From the NCBI GenBank assembly GCA_051453625.1, contig JBOZIK010000001.1, positions 125,264,309 to 125,328,308 on the forward strand: a DNA stretch of 64,000 nucleotides, read 5' to 3'. The stretch is from Welwitschia mirabilis (lineage: Eukaryota; Gnetophyta; Gnetopsida; Welwitschiales). Shown piece by piece: positions 10,921-21,989 of this stretch. A model generated the notes under the pieces. That model did not search any database and was not told where the DNA came from. It was given only the letters and a program-made list of their open reading frames with translations. Numbering within the stretch: position 1 is the stretch's first letter; the number at the start of each line of letters is the position of its first letter. A program made the translations under genes and the position numbers.

Positions 10921-11480
10921 ATGATAAGGAAGTTCCTAAATCGTTTTGGACTGAGGTAGTTAGTACAACATGCTATATTATTAATAGAGTTTATCTTAAA
11001 CTTAGTACTGATAAAATGCCTTATGCATTATAGAAAGGAAGATAACCAAATGTGTCATATTTTAAAGTGTTCGAAAGTAAATACTATGTGATAAAAGATA
11101 GAGAACACTTGAGCAAATTTGAATCAAAAGAAAATGAAGCTATATTCTTTGGTTACTTAACTAGAAGTAGAGCCTATCGAGTTTTTACAAAAGGAGCTTA
11201 ATAGTAGAAGAATCAATAAATGTGAAAATTTATGAGATTGACACAAGAATAGATAGCGCAGATGAGGAGGAGACCTTAACCATAAGTATTCCCATAACTG
11301 ATGAAGAATCTACCAAAAGAAATGAAGTTCAAGTAAAAGAAGGCACACTAAAAAAGCTCAAACTTCTTAAAGATCATCCTATAGAACCCATTATTGAAGA
11401 ATTTAACTCAAAAAAAAAAAAAAAATCCATGAAAAATTTATGTGCTCACATTTGTTATGTCTTAAAGATATAATCAAAGA
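10921..11480 (+). pseudogene. Integrase C-terminal region of B
   Basis: Conserved pieces can be followed in shifting frames: SKENEAIFFGY-like sequence near 11110-11160, then a Glu-rich linker (11222-11440) containing IDSADEEETLTISIPITDEE and, after an A run, LCAHICYVLK. In copia elements this variable acidic linker separates integrase from reverse transcriptase. The 83-codon open frame at 11222-11473 is part of this linker and not a separate gene. Confidence 0.65.
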
Positions 11481-11484
11481 AATT

Positions 11485-12083
11485 TGAAGAAGCATAAATC
11501 CATGAGAAATGGATGATGGCAATGCAAGATGAGCTACAACAATTCAAAAGAAATGATGTTTGAAAGCTAGTAGAAAGACCAAAAGACAAGAATGTCATTG
11601 GAACTAAATAAATCTTTAAGACCAAATGTGATGAGGAAAACAATGTTGTTAAAAACAAATCAAGATTAGTAGATCAAGGCTACAACCAAATAGAAGGCAT
11701 TGATGTAGGAGATACTTTTGCTCCCATTGCAAGGTTGGATAGCATTAGAATGTTTTTGTCTTTATAGCTTTTAAGAATTTCAAAGTATATCAAATGAATG
11801 TAAAAAGTTTTTTTTTTAAATGGCACACTAATTGAAGAAGTCTATGTAGAACAACCATAAGGTTTTATTAATCCTTAAAAAATTGATCATGTATATATAC
11901 TTAAGAAAGCTTTATATGGATTAAAACAAGCACCAAGAGCTTAGTATGAGAAGATAGCTTTTTTTTTAAATGAAAATGGTTATATTTGAGGAACTATAGA
12001 CAAAACCTTAGTTGTAAAGAATCTGAAAAAGGAATTCATTATTATACAAATTTATGTAGATGATATTATCTTTGGTGCCTAAA
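11485..12083 (+). pseudogene. Reverse transcriptase pseudogene of B
   Basis: RVT_2 motifs run in order: EKWMMAMQDELQQFKRNDV (about 11506), NVIGTK-stop-IFKTK (11591), DTFAPIARLDSIRMFLS (11714), YQMNVKS (11788), EEVYVEQP-stop-GF (11838), LKKALYGLKQAPRA-stop-YEK (11902), and the catalytic IYVDDIIFGA at about 12052-12081, next to the N gap. Several stops stand where Trp is conserved (11561, 11609, 11942), and one stands for Gln (11858), as expected from C-to-T or G-to-A changes. The two catalytic Asp of YVDD remain. Confidence 0.93.
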
Positions 12084-12998
12084 NNNNNNNNNNNNNNNNN
12101 NNNNNNNNNNNNNNNNNNNNNNNNNNNNNNNNNNNNNNNNNNNNNNNNNNNNNNNNNNNNNNNNNNNNNNNNNNNNNNNNNNNNNNNNNNNNNNNNNNNN
12201 NNNNNNNNNNNNNNNNNNNNNNNNNNNNNNNNNNNNNNNNNNNNNNNNNNNNNNNNNNNNNNNNNNNNNNNNNNNNNNNNNNNNNNNNNNNNNNNNNNNN
12301 NNNNNNNNNNNNNNNNNNNNNNNNNNNNNNNNNNNNNNNNNNNNNNNNNNNNNNNNNNNNNNNNNNNNNNNNNNNNNNNNNNNNNNNNNNNNNNNNNNNN
12401 NNNNNNNNNNNNNNNNNNNNNNNNNNNNNNNNNNNNNNNNNNNNNNNNNNNNNNNNNNNNNNNNNNNNNNNNNNNNNNNNNNNNNNNNNNNNNNNNNNNN
12501 NNNNNNNNNNNNNNNNNNNNNNNNNNNNNNNNNNNNNNNNNNNNNNNNNNNNNNNNNNNNNNNNNNNNNNNNNNNNNNNNNNNNNNNNNNNNNNNNNNNN
12601 NNNNNNNNNNNNNNNNNNNNNNNNNNNNNNNNNNNNNNNNNNNNNNNNNNNNNNNNNNNNNNNNNNNNNNNNNNNNNNNNNNNNNNNNNNNNNNNNNNNN
12701 NNNNNNNNNNNNNNNNNNNNNNNNNNNNNNNNNNNNNNNNNNNNNNNNNNNNNNNNNNNNNNNNNNNNNNNNNNNNNNNNNNNNNNNNNNNNNNNNNNNN
12801 NNNNNNNNNNNNNNNNNNNNNNNNNNNNNNNNNNNNNNNNNNNNNNNNNNNNNNNNNNNNNNNNNNNNNNNNNNNNNNNNNNNNNNNNNNNNNNNNNNNN
12901 NNNNNNNNNNNNNNNNNNNNNNNNNNNNNNNNNNNNNNNNNNNNNNNNNNNNNNNNNNNNNNNNNNNNNNNNNNNNNNNNNNNNNNNNNNNNNNNNNN
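12084..12998. other. Assembly gap, 915 N
   Basis: It lies between the YVDD motif and RNase H of element B. In an intact copia element the sequence missing here would be the thumb and connection of reverse transcriptase, and the gap length fits that. Confidence 0.95.
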
Positions 12999-13455
12999 AT
13001 CTTTTGAACTTGCAGGTTTTAGTGATGTGGATTGGGCTGGATGCAAAGATGATAGAAAAAGCACAAGTGGAAATTACTTTCATATAAGGTCATGTCTAGT
13101 AGGATGGGCAAGCAAGAAACAAAACTCTATATCTTTCTCTACTACAAAAGCTAAATATATTACAACAAGTAGTTATTGTACTCACCTTTTATGAATTAAA
13201 AAAATGTTAAAAGATTTTGGTGTTAATTTTGAAAAAGTTCCTATTTTCTGTGACAACACAAGTGTTATTAATATATTAAAAAATCTAGTTCAGCACTTAA
13301 TAATGAAGCATATTGAGCTAGACATCATTTTCTATGACACCAAGTTGAAAAAGGGCATATATCTATGAATTTTATTTTAAAAAACCAATAATTGGTAGAT
13401 ATTTTTACTAAATCCCCAAACTTTGATACTTTTCTTTATCTTAGAAATGAACTGG
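12999..13455 (+). pseudogene. RNase H pseudogene of B
   Basis: The frame reads FELAGFSDVDWAGCKDDRK with STSGNYFHIRS (13004-13090), SKKQNSISFSTTKAKYITTS (13111-13170; the usual catalytic TEAEY is now TKAKY), VPIFCDNTSVINILKN (13237-13285) and HIELDIIFYD. The end is degraded near 13400-13450. RNase H removes the RNA template during cDNA synthesis. Both Glu-to-Lys changes are G-to-A. Confidence 0.92.
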
Positions 13456-14093
13456 GGGTTTTCTTACCATTCTATGATTAATTGCAAGACAATTAACTAG
13501 ACTTGATATTTGATCGACTGGAGTAGGATAGTTGATTGGTTTTTAACTTGGTCACCCAGTCACTCAAGGTTCTGTATCTATCCCAGTAATAAGATAGAAC
13601 TGCAACTTGTCATTTTTTTTTCATAGTTTCTTGGTAACTATTTCTTCACTCCTTTGTCATTGATGTCAAAAGGGGAAGAATTAGTTGGTGTTCATTATTT
13701 ATTAGTTGGTTTATTAACTATTTATGCACAAAATGGTACTTCATTTGGTATCTTAAAACTTTTGTGCTTCTCAGAATCATATATGCTAAATTCATTTTTT
13801 TATTTTGGTAATATAACTGCTATACTAGAAAAGTTTAAAGTTCCTTTTAATAGTTGGAAATGTTATTTAATATTAAGTAAGTTTTCATGATCATGTTATG
13901 TCCATCATAAAAGTTGTACTCTTTAAACTCTCAAATTTGCATATTAAATTAGTTACATTTAAAAGCATAAAATTTGTTTGTTTAAAATGACTTAACTTGT
14001 TGGAATATCATTTTGAAAAACAAGCATGTTATAAAGGAGAGTTTTTCTAATGAGCTCAAATTTTGTTACAACTAAGTATTATTTGCCATCAGT
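13456..14093 (+). other. 3' internal region of B
   Basis: Non-coding as it stands. GTCATTGATGTCAAAAGGGG at 13657-13676 resembles the purine-rich motif that ends pol in SIRE/Maximus-type copia elements. An open frame of 78 codons at 13654-13890 begins there but has no recognised product. Confidence 0.5.
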
Positions 14094-14108
14094 GTCAAAG
14101 AAGAAGAT
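14094..14108 (+). promoter_or_regulatory. Polypurine tract of B
   Basis: TGTCAAAGAAGAAGAT ends at the first base before the 3' LTR. The usual plant copia tract here is TGTCAAAGGGGGAGAT, so three G-to-A changes explain this form. It primes plus-strand synthesis. Confidence 0.7.
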
Positions 14109-15571
14109 TATTGAATTATGTCTTATTAGTTAATGTTAAACTAATGATTTCTTTATAATAGATTTTGTGTATTTTGTGCATAAGAAATGACATTATTTAT
14201 AGGTTGAAAGATGGAACTAAATTGTTCAATTTTTGAGCATTAGCAAATTGTTAGTTTATCTATTCTCAAGATGGATTCAACAGGATTTTCAAGGGGTCAA
14301 CCGCACCTAAAGTAGATAAGAAAAATAAACTTCATTCGAAGGGGTCAACTGAATTTTGATGGGATCAGTCAAACCTATAACCTCAAAAACTAGTGTTCCT
14401 AAATTGAATGGAAAGGGATCAATTGGATCTATATGGGGTTGACTAGATTTGAGAACCTGATAGAGAGTATCCCTAGACTAAATGATAAGGGGTTAACCAG
14501 ACCTATAACAAGATCGACCAGACCTAAGCACTGTGTAGCTAGTACATCTAAACCAATTGTTAAGGGGTCGACTAGACCTAGGATGGGGTGAACCGAACTC
14601 AATGCAAAAAACTAGAAAGAAAGTTTATTAGAAGAGCGGGTGACTAGATGAATTGCATGTAACTAGATTGAGGTCGACCAAATCCATATGGGATCGACCA
14701 GATGAGAAGTCATAAGAAATTGGAGTGATCGAATTTCTCACTTAGGTGACCTATGTAATTCACAACACCACATGGTGTCAACTGAATTTTTGTGAGGTCT
14801 ACCAGACACAGCAGAAATGAAACTTTTCTAAATGTTATGTATCCGTTATGTAACCATTAGGTGTTGTTTTCTAGTTGTTTATAGCTATTGGAGGTACAAT
14901 TCAAATGTAATAAACCCTAAATACCTTCCATTATAAATAGCTAAGTCATAGATGATCAAAGAATCTTTTAGAACCACTTTTATTTGGAAAAATTTATTGG
15001 ATCTAAAAGATCAAGCTTTGTATTCAAGTAATTATCATTTTTGTACCTTGGCATCCACACTTCTAATTGAAGGAGATCTATTATTGGCATACTCTCTACA
15101 TTTAAGGTTAGATCTAGAGCTTTATTAGTTGTACCTCTAACAAGAGGAGAGCTTCATCATATATACTGATTCCAGAACAAGTAATATTTGTGCTTTTGAG
15201 GCATCCTTAGATTACTACCCTAGTTTTTAAAGGTTAAGAGTAAACCTTAAAAAGTCCATTTGTAAAGGTTACAAGTGAATCTAGAATACCTGGTGGAGTA
15301 ACCAAGATCCAAGATCTAGCTTAGGAATAAGCTGATCGTCGAGAGTGGAGTAGGGGGTTTCTGAACCACTATAAATCCAGCTTGCATCAAGTGGTATTTT
15401 GTGCTTTTAGTTTTTTATTCTTTAATTTTAATATTTTTTCATATTGTGCACTTTCTAGAATAATTTATTTATGTTTGCAAGTTCTATTTTAATTTGATTT
15501 CATTTAGAATATCTATTGAATCTTTTAAAGAACCTATTCACCCCCTCCCCCCAGGATTCTTGATCTTATCA
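14109..15571 (+). repeat. 3' LTR of copia B
   Basis: It pairs with 7678-9179. It starts TATTGAATTATG (TG has become TA) and ends GATCTTATCA. It contains the same motif array in seven pairs (near 14272/14292, 14341/14361, 14415/14435, 14488/14510, 14563/14583, 14670/14690, 14774/14793). Confidence 0.9.
14929..14940 (+). promoter_or_regulatory. TATA box in the LTR of B
   Basis: CATTATAAATAG lies in the middle of the 3' LTR. The 5' copy reads TTATTAAAAATAGC near 8469-8482, so its TATA is damaged. Position within the LTR fits a U3 core promoter. Confidence 0.5.
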
Positions 15572-16434
15572 AGGCCTCCTGGGGTTATGTAGAGTCCTCA
15601 TAAAGGTAGTTGTACAAAGGACACACTCCATTTTCTATCTTATCCTCTTTCTATACCATTCAGACTTCCATTACTTATGACAATAATGATAAAAGCGATG
15701 ATGTAGGGCATGAAGATCATTACATTAATGTTTTTACTCTTAGTAATTATCTTTTTTTCTTTTATGTGCAGTTTAAAAAGAAGGAGAACATAGCAAATAT
15801 ATTAGGACATTTGTATGAGCTTGAGAGGTAGTAGACTAGAGATGTGAGTTGGATTATCTTACTTATAACATCATTATTAATGCTTACTTTTAAGTTTTTA
15901 CACATATGATATTATCTTATAGATTATGCTTATTATTGTATCAGAACCTACTTCATTGTTTAGTGGATTATGTATTTATCATGATTATGATACACCTTTT
16001 TGCTCTTATTCTAGTTATCTCATATTGGATATATCATGTGATTATTTTACCATGATTTTAACTTTAAATTATTTTAAGAAATTTATGATCTAATTAGATA
16101 TTGTAGATTTTTTTGTACTAAATAGTGTTATGATTTTGATTTTGTAGAATTTTATGCTATCTTAATTATAACTATTAAAACTTATACTAACAAGATTTAC
16201 AAAGTTTTTAACATCATCAAGAAGGGAAAGATTATTAAAAAATCCTAGTTTTGATAATTTCACTTATCAAATGTAATGTTCTTTAGTATGTAGATAAGAA
16301 ATTTAAGATATCTCTTAGGTTAATAGAATAACTCCAATGCAAGAAAAGATCATAGTCAGTAAAATTAGTTTTTATGATAGAACATAAGATCTTCTTAAGA
16401 GATTCATCAAGTTTAGATGAGATTAACCATATAT
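15572..16434. other. Unassigned DNA right of B
   Basis: It may be the continuation of the sequence B inserted into. An open frame of 73 codons (15610-15831) contains TTTTATGTGCAG, an acceptor-like sequence, then QFKKKENIANILGHLYELER. I do not recognise a product. Confidence 0.35.
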
Positions 16435-16850
16435 TTTTATACTATTAGAGACATTTATGAGAAAGACATCTATAGGTTTAAAGATGTATACACTAAAAGT
16501 AATTCTAAATTAGAAGGAAATACATCTATAGGTTTGAGGATGTCTATACTAAAAGTGAATGTGAATTAGAAGAAAAGACATCTATCAGAAGAAAGATCTC
16601 TATGTTGAACTGAAATAGGTAATAGATAATAGTTTGTGATAAGCTAGATGAAATTAATTGTTCATTTATTTTTTAGGGATCTAGATAATTTTTATGTGAT
16701 GAATTCATGATTCCAAATTATTAGAGCAATAATAGTTTAAAGCTTGTTAAAATCTGGGTAAGATCACTAAAGACATATATCACATTAAAGTCATTTGCTT
16801 GGAATACATCTATCACAAATATGTCTTTGAGATTAAAGATTTATATCTTA
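16435..16850. repeat. CACTA-like subterminal repeat array, right
   Basis: Repeated words AAGACATCTATAGGTTTAA, AATACATCTATAGGTTTGAG, AAAGACATCTATCAG and AAAGACATATATCAC, with complements such as GATGTCTATACTAAAAGTGA, resemble the left array at 5540-6085. Direct and inverted copies are interleaved, as in CACTA ends. CACTA itself occurs near 16765, but the following bases do not match the possible left terminus. Confidence 0.4.
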
Positions 16851-17079
16851 AAAAAAATGCATAAAATAAAAATATCCACTAGAGTTCAAAAACAAGCCAT
16901 TTATAGTCATTAGATAATGTTCCAACTACTTGAAATGATCATATTCTTAGAATGATAGACTAATTATCTTAGTAGTATAAAAAGAACAAATAAGGAGATT
17001 GAAAGAACCTTAAGCATATCATTTTTAGGGAAACAAAAGGTTAAAATATTTTAAACTTAATTAAATGGCACTCACTCTA

Positions 17080-17655
17080 AATACATCTCTGGATTCTATA
17101 CTCATCCATTACTACTAGTTTGATATTTGATTCATGTGGATGGCTATATTAATGAAGAAATCATGCAACAACACTTGCTATAACTTTTTAGGCTTGTTCT
17201 TCTCTCATTCTAGTTTTTGGTACTTCTCTGTTGGACTATCATGTTTAATTTCAAGTTTAAAATCACTTTTATTTATCTCTTTTTCTAAGATCCCTTGCTT
17301 GGAAATTCTAAAGTGTAAGGCAATCCATGCATAGGTGTGCTTCTTGTGATTATTCAAATTTTTAAGAGTACTTTTGAACTTTGAGTTTCTATGATTCCTA
17401 ACAAGAAAGGAGTACTATGTTGAGAGGAGCATATCAGTTGGTTGTTAGATTAGTAATGCTTCGCAACCACTATTTTGCAGGTTAAGAATATCAAAAGGTA
17501 TGAAGGGAAGCTACCTTTTGTGTATGGATGTACTAACGTTGGGGAACCACATAAATTAGTAAGATTTTCTTTTTATGATGTTTGTTAGTTAGTTGATTAA
17601 ACTTTTTATTTGGTAAAACTCATTTACCCATTCCCTCTGAGTTCAACAATCCTTA
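17080..17655. repeat. Dispersed repeat R2, copy 2
   Basis: It pairs with 1580-2165 in the same orientation. It runs directly into the gypsy C remnant, in the place where gag would be expected. A 66-codon open frame inside it (17134-17334) is not supported as a gene. Confidence 0.6.
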
Positions 17656-17814
17656 ACATTACTTAATAAGAACTATTCTACATAATAATAAAAAACACTC
17701 AAGGATTATAAACCATTTAGCATTTGATAGATGGATTTAAGTAATATTAGATAATCAAGGATGTCATTTTAGAGCTTAGTTATAGAAGGTAAAGCTTAAT
17801 CTAATAATAAATAA

Positions 17815-18290
17815 ATAGCTATTTTATTTGATTATGAAGTAATTCATTACTTCATATCTGTTAAGGTTATTTTAATGGAAAACATATGTTGTGATCCAAT
17901 GAATGAATGCATAAAGCTTGTAAATAGATTCATATCTAAGGTTAATCAACAAGTTAAAAATTATACTTTCTTTATAGGTAAGTGAGGCTTTTAGATTTAA
18001 TCAATTGTTATCAACCTTAAAAAATGACATTATTTAAGCTATGAATTATTTAATCTCTAATAAGATAATTTTAAATTAAAATAAGCACCAAATAGAGATG
18101 ATAAATCACGGTCCAAGAGTAATATTCCAATGTTATTCTAAACTAGCTATAAATACTTTCATTAAATCTAAGCATATAAAGAGGAAAATTAATAACAAAT
18201 CATTATTTTATATGCTTTGTTTAAAATAAGTCAACATAAGAAAAAGAGGAACTTTAGTAAAGAGCATACTAATAATTTGAGAATACCTTA
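17815..18290 (+). pseudogene. Gypsy aspartic protease region of C
   Basis: At about 17821 the frame reads AILFDYEVIHYFIS, matching the retroviral-type protease motif LFDSGATHSFIS of plant gypsy elements, with the DSG active site changed to DYE. Downstream pieces to about 18290 are too decayed to place. Confidence 0.6.
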
Positions 18291-18294
18291 ATGT

Positions 18295-18960
18295 ATATAC
18301 ACTTAACCTATTAGAAGTATCACCTCTTCGAGAAATTGAGCTTTTAATTGATTTGATTTTATGAACTCAACCAATTTCCAAGGCATCACATAAGATGTAC
18401 CCTTTAGAAGTGAAAGAATTAAATTTTTATGTTAAATTACCTTTTAAAAATGATTTCATTCATCCTAGTGTATTACCATGAATAGCACTTATGCTATTTA
18501 TAAATAAAGAGTACAAAACATTTAGGTTATGCATTGATTATAAAGATTGAAATAAAGTTGTCATCAAGAATAAATATTCCTCATTAAAAATAGATGATCT
18601 TTTGACCAACTTAAGGAAGACAAAGTATTTTCAAAAGTTGATTTAGAAGTTAGATATCATCAAGTTCAAATAAAAAAAGAAGATATCCATAATATATATT
18701 TTTGAACTCATTATGAGAATTATGAGTCCACTGTTATATCTTTTAATTTAAATAATGCTCTTATAGTATTTATGGCTCTTATGAATCACATCTTCTAGGC
18801 ACATCTTGTTTTGTTTTTAATTGTATTTGTTAATGATATCATCATTTATTTTAAATGTTATCATGAACATGAGAGACACTTGAGATTAGTATTGTAAATC
18901 TTAATAAATCATTAATTTCATGCTAACATGGAAAACTATTCCTTCTGAAAGGGATCCATC
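18295..18960 (+). pseudogene. Gypsy reverse transcriptase of C
   Basis: Recognisable in order: PPLREIELLIDLIL (about 18320), KTFRLCIDYKD (about 18510-18545), NKVVIKNKYSSLKIDDLLTNL (about 18550-18610) and VFVNDIIIYFKC (about 18823-18858). The last is the catalytic FIDDILIYS box, in which the first Asp has become Asn. HEHERHLRLVL follows, the usual EEHxxHL stretch. Many stops and frame changes. Confidence 0.88.
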
Positions 18961-19129
18961 TATGTTTTAAATCATATCGTATTTAACAGGATATATCATT
19001 TAATCTAAAAAGAAAAAATAAAGAAAGTATAAAATGATCAACACCTAAAAATAGTAAGGCTAGAAGATTTGTTGACCTTACTAGGTACTATCATTGATTC
19101 ATATTTAACTTCTTTAGGATAGCTTATCC

Positions 19130-19600
19130 CTTAACAAATTATTTAAGAAAAAATAAATATTTTTAATGGAAAGAAAAATGTCATTAATCTTTAATCATCT
19201 TAAAGAATGTCTACTAGTGCTTCTATTTTAACAATGATAAATGATTCTAAGAATTTTTAAGTTTAGACAAATTCATTAGAATAATCTCTTGAAACTATTT
19301 AAATAAGGTAAAGTAGTAATAACTCATGAATTAAGATAACTAAAAAACATAAAATAAATTACCCTATGCATGAACTTGAATTAGCCATAGTAATATTTTC
19401 TTTAAAGTTATACAAGCATTATTTTTATGATGTAAAATTTCAAGTTTGAACTAATCATAGAAGTTTAAAATACATTTTCACTTCACTAAAATTAAACCTA
19501 AGGCAAATAAAATAGATGAAATTTTTTTATGATTTTGATCTTAAAATTTTATACCCTGAAGGCAACGGAAATAAAGTTGTGCATGCTCTTAGTTAATGTG
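19130..19600 (+). pseudogene. Gypsy RNase H of C
   Basis: KVVITHELR, YPMHELELAIVIFSLKLYKHY (about 19360-19423), TNHRSLKYIF (19452-19480) and LKFYTLKATEIKL or, in the other frame, ILYPEGNGNKVVHALS (19545-19595) match [34 protein letters not shown] and YHPGKANVVADALS of plant gypsy elements. Confidence 0.88.
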
Positions 19601-19739
19601 ATTATCTTAAAGAAATTATAAAAATTCAAATTTAGATACCAAATATTATTTTAGAGGATCACAACAAAGATGAGAATTGCTAAAAATTAAAGGGTTAGAA
19701 AAATCAGTGGATTTAGAACATTGTAGTATTGAATTAGAT

Positions 19740-20520
19740 GGTGTTATTAGATTTTAATGAATTTCAAATATAATTTATTTTTTAATTTTTACAACCCTCT
19801 AATATCAAGTCATTTTTGAGGAATTAAAATGTATCAAAAAATTAAATGAAAATTATGATAGCTTGGAAAAAAAAGATATAGATAAATTTATTCTACAATG
19901 TACAAATTATTATTAAGTTAAGGTATAATATAAAAATTCATTAGAATTACTCTATTTCCATAATATTGTAGAATATAAAGAGAATGTGGTTTACATAGAT
20001 TTTATCTTAGTATTTCTAAAAACTTGAAGAGATAATTATTGAATTATAATTATAATTAATTAAAAAATAAGTTAGTACACTTCATCATAGTAAAATTTAC
20101 TAATGGTGCTAAGCATATCACCAAGGTATATATTTATAAGTTTTTCCATTTTTGCAATGTTCCCTTAGTAATTATATCAGATAGAATTTTAAAATTTGAG
20201 TTTAAATTTTGGTAAGAATTATGATTGGGTTTAGGTACCGGGTTTTATTCTTAGACAAATGGCTAGAAAGAATGGATTAATAAAATTTTAGAAGATATCT
20301 TTAGAGCATCTTTTTTAGATAAACCTTAAAATTGAAGAGAATATCTACTATTAGTTGAATTTTCATATAATAGTAGTTATCAAAGTTTAATTCATATGGC
20401 TCCATTTGAAGATTTATATGGTAAAAAATGTAGAGAACCTATTACATGGATAAAACTTAAGAGAAGATTTACTATAGAACTAGAAATTTTATAAGAAATG
20501 CAAAAAAAAAAAAAAAAAAA
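19740..20520 (+). pseudogene. Gypsy integrase core of C
   Basis: AKHITKVYIYKFFHFCNVPL with VIISDRILKFEFKFW (20110-20215) corresponds to the region around the second catalytic Asp (usual IVSDRDPRFTSRFW). Then come LGLGTGFYS (about 20224), ILEDIFRASFLD (about 20285), VEFSYNSSYQSLIHMAPFED (20355-20413) and LYGKKCREPITW. The first catalytic Asp region lies near 19985-20010 but is poor. The core stops at an A-run and an N gap. Confidence 0.85.
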
Positions 20521-20636
20521 NNNNNNNNNNNNNNNNNNNNNNNNNNNNNNNNNNNNNNNNNNNNNNNNNNNNNNNNNNNNNNNNNNNNNNNNNNNNNNNN
20601 NNNNNNNNNNNNNNNNNNNNAAAAAAAAAAAAAAAA
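20503..20636. other. A-run with a 100-N gap (20521-20620)
   Basis: Poly-A stands on both sides of exactly 100 N. The gap interrupts the integrase of C; it may be a sequencing failure in a homopolymer, or an inserted poly-A retrocopy tail. Confidence 0.85.
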
Positions 20637-20639
20637 GAA

Positions 20640-21165
20640 AAGGACCATTAAGAACAAGCTCAAAGAAGTAGTAGATAAATCAACGATGCATGTAGATTGT
20701 TAAAGAAGAGATCTTTAATTTAAAGTTAGTGATTATGTATTCTTTAAAATATCACCAATAAAACTAGTAATATAAGGAATTAAGAAATCAAAACTAGCCC
20801 TTATATTTGTTAGACCATTTAAGATACTATAATGTATTGGACATGTAGAATACAAGCTTACTTTACCTCCTTAATTGATGCACATGCATAATGTTTTTTC
20901 ATGTAAGTATGTTAGAAAAGCATATTATAGATATCTCTCATGTGATAACTAGTTTTATATTTAAGAGGAACCTAATTTTTCAACTACAAAGGAGCTCAAA
21001 GTACTTTTGGACTAGTGAAATTTAATTTATAGAACAATGATACCACCAAATAAATATAAAGTGAAGTAATCATATCCTTGGTGAAGTTACATGGGAGATA
21101 AAAGAAACAATGAAAACTTAATATCTAAATCTTTTTAAATCACATAATATATAGGTATTAATTTT
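20640..21165 (+). pseudogene. Gypsy integrase C-terminal tail of C
   Basis: Pieces read FKVSDYVFFKISPIK (about 20720-20763), KKSKLALIFVRPFKIL (20786-20830), GHVEYKLTLPP (20838-20871), HNVFSCKYVRKAYY (20888-20930), IQEEPNFSTTKELKVLLD (20960-21015), then TWE-like ETMKT-stop-YLNLF (21108-21153). This matches the GPF/chromodomain-type end of plant gypsy integrases (VGDxVFLKVSPMKG, GPFEIL, VFHVSMLRKY, TWE). The order is complete, the frames are not. Confidence 0.88.
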
Positions 21166-21207
21166 TAATCTTGTTATGTATCTTCATTCTCAAGAGTAAA
21201 TCATTCT

Positions 21208-21420
21208 AAGTGAAGGATTATATTATATCTCACATTTTGAAAACTTTTAGTTACTTAAATTTTAGATAGGTTATCTTTTATTTATATGATACCTTTTAAT
21301 ATTTAACTTTTAACATGAAACCCTTCTTTAACTAGAGGCTTTATGAAAACTAAAATCTAGTTTTATAGCTAATCATGTTTTATATATTTTTTTCTTTATT
21401 TTATAAATATATATTATGCT
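21208..21420 (+). repeat. Putative polypurine tract and truncated 3' LTR of C
   Basis: AAGTGAAGGAT (21208-21218) is followed by TATATTATATCTCACATTTTG, close to the TGTAACATCYCRCATTTTG start usual for plant chromovirus LTRs. The LTR appears cut short near 21420, where similarity to the LTR of copia F/G begins. No 5' partner was found. Confidence 0.5.
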
Positions 21421-21424
21421 TAAT

Positions 21425-21660
21425 TTGAAATTGTGGATGCTTATATGTGCTAAGATTTATATGCATACCATGGTCCCATGCTCAGGATATGTAAAAATCC
21501 TAGTGAAACCATAATGATGTTCTTGCCTTTATAAGCAAAATCATTAATGAAATAAGGGTGGAGAAATATTTTAAAAAATAATATTTCAGTTTGAGAAAAT
21601 CATTTTTTGTAAGGTTTAAGGCTAAGATATAGAGAAGTAATTGCATGGACGTTCCCTAGC
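21425..21660 (+). repeat. Truncated 5' LTR of F/G
   Basis: It pairs with 46880-47064. Shared words: TTTATATGCA, GGATATGTAAAAA, CTAGTAAAACCATAATARTG-like, GCCTTTRTAAG, AATGAAATAAG. The upstream half of the LTR, present at 46588-46880, is missing here. Confidence 0.65.
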
Positions 21661-21667
21661 ATTGATA

Positions 21668-21682
21668 GACATTAGAGCCTGT
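21668..21682 (+). promoter_or_regulatory. Putative primer-binding site of F/G
   Basis: AGACATTAGAGCCTG matches TGGTATCAGAGCCTG at 11 of the last 14 positions, with only transitions in that stretch. It lies a few bases after the presumed LTR end. Confidence 0.5.
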
Positions 21683-21689
21683 TTGGAGC

Positions 21690-21989
21690 TCATCTTAGCT
21701 ATAACTATTTGATTTCTATGATAAGAACCCACCTTAATTAGATGCTCTTCTAATAAACTAGTTCTTTGTTAAGACTGTGATTGAGAATTACATAATAATT
21801 CCCCAAATACTTTGACAATAAATCACCAAATACTAAAAATCAAGGGTTATTTTGGCTATCCTTATACCTAAAATCTCACCCTAGATTAGGGCTAGATGTT
21901 GCAAACAAGACCCTTATTGATCTTCAATGCTAGGTTGGTGGGATGAGTCCCTAGAATATGTTATTTCTAGCTCTCTTATGAATAGTGGT
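21690..21989. other. Unassigned leader of G
   Basis: Non-coding, no similarity recognised. Confidence 0.4.

Larger units (their letters stand above)
7678..15571 (+). mobile_element. Ty1/copia LTR retrotransposon B, near full length
   Basis: A complete but dead copia element of about 7.9 kb (915 of these bases are N). In order: 5' LTR, Met-tRNA primer-binding site, gag C-terminal part, protease, integrase, reverse transcriptase, RNase H, an additional downstream region with a CAAAAGGGG motif, polypurine tract and 3' LTR. LTR length (about 1.5 kb) and the region after pol recall the SIRE/Maximus group, but no env-like ORF is seen. The gag N-terminus is missing. The bases flanking it (AGAAC at 7673-7677, AGGCC at 15572-15576) match at only three of five positions, so a target duplication is not established. 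Confidence 0.9.
17815..21218 (+). mobile_element. Ty3/gypsy (chromovirus-like) remnant C
   Basis: Protease, reverse transcriptase, RNase H, integrase and a long C-terminal integrase tail are present in gypsy order on the plus strand, all heavily mutated. Gag is absent. After pol, TTCTCAAGAGTAAAT and a purine run resemble the TTCGAGGACGAAA end of pol and the polypurine tract of plant chromoviruses. No 5' LTR was found. A 100-N gap in an A-run lies inside integrase. Confidence 0.85.
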
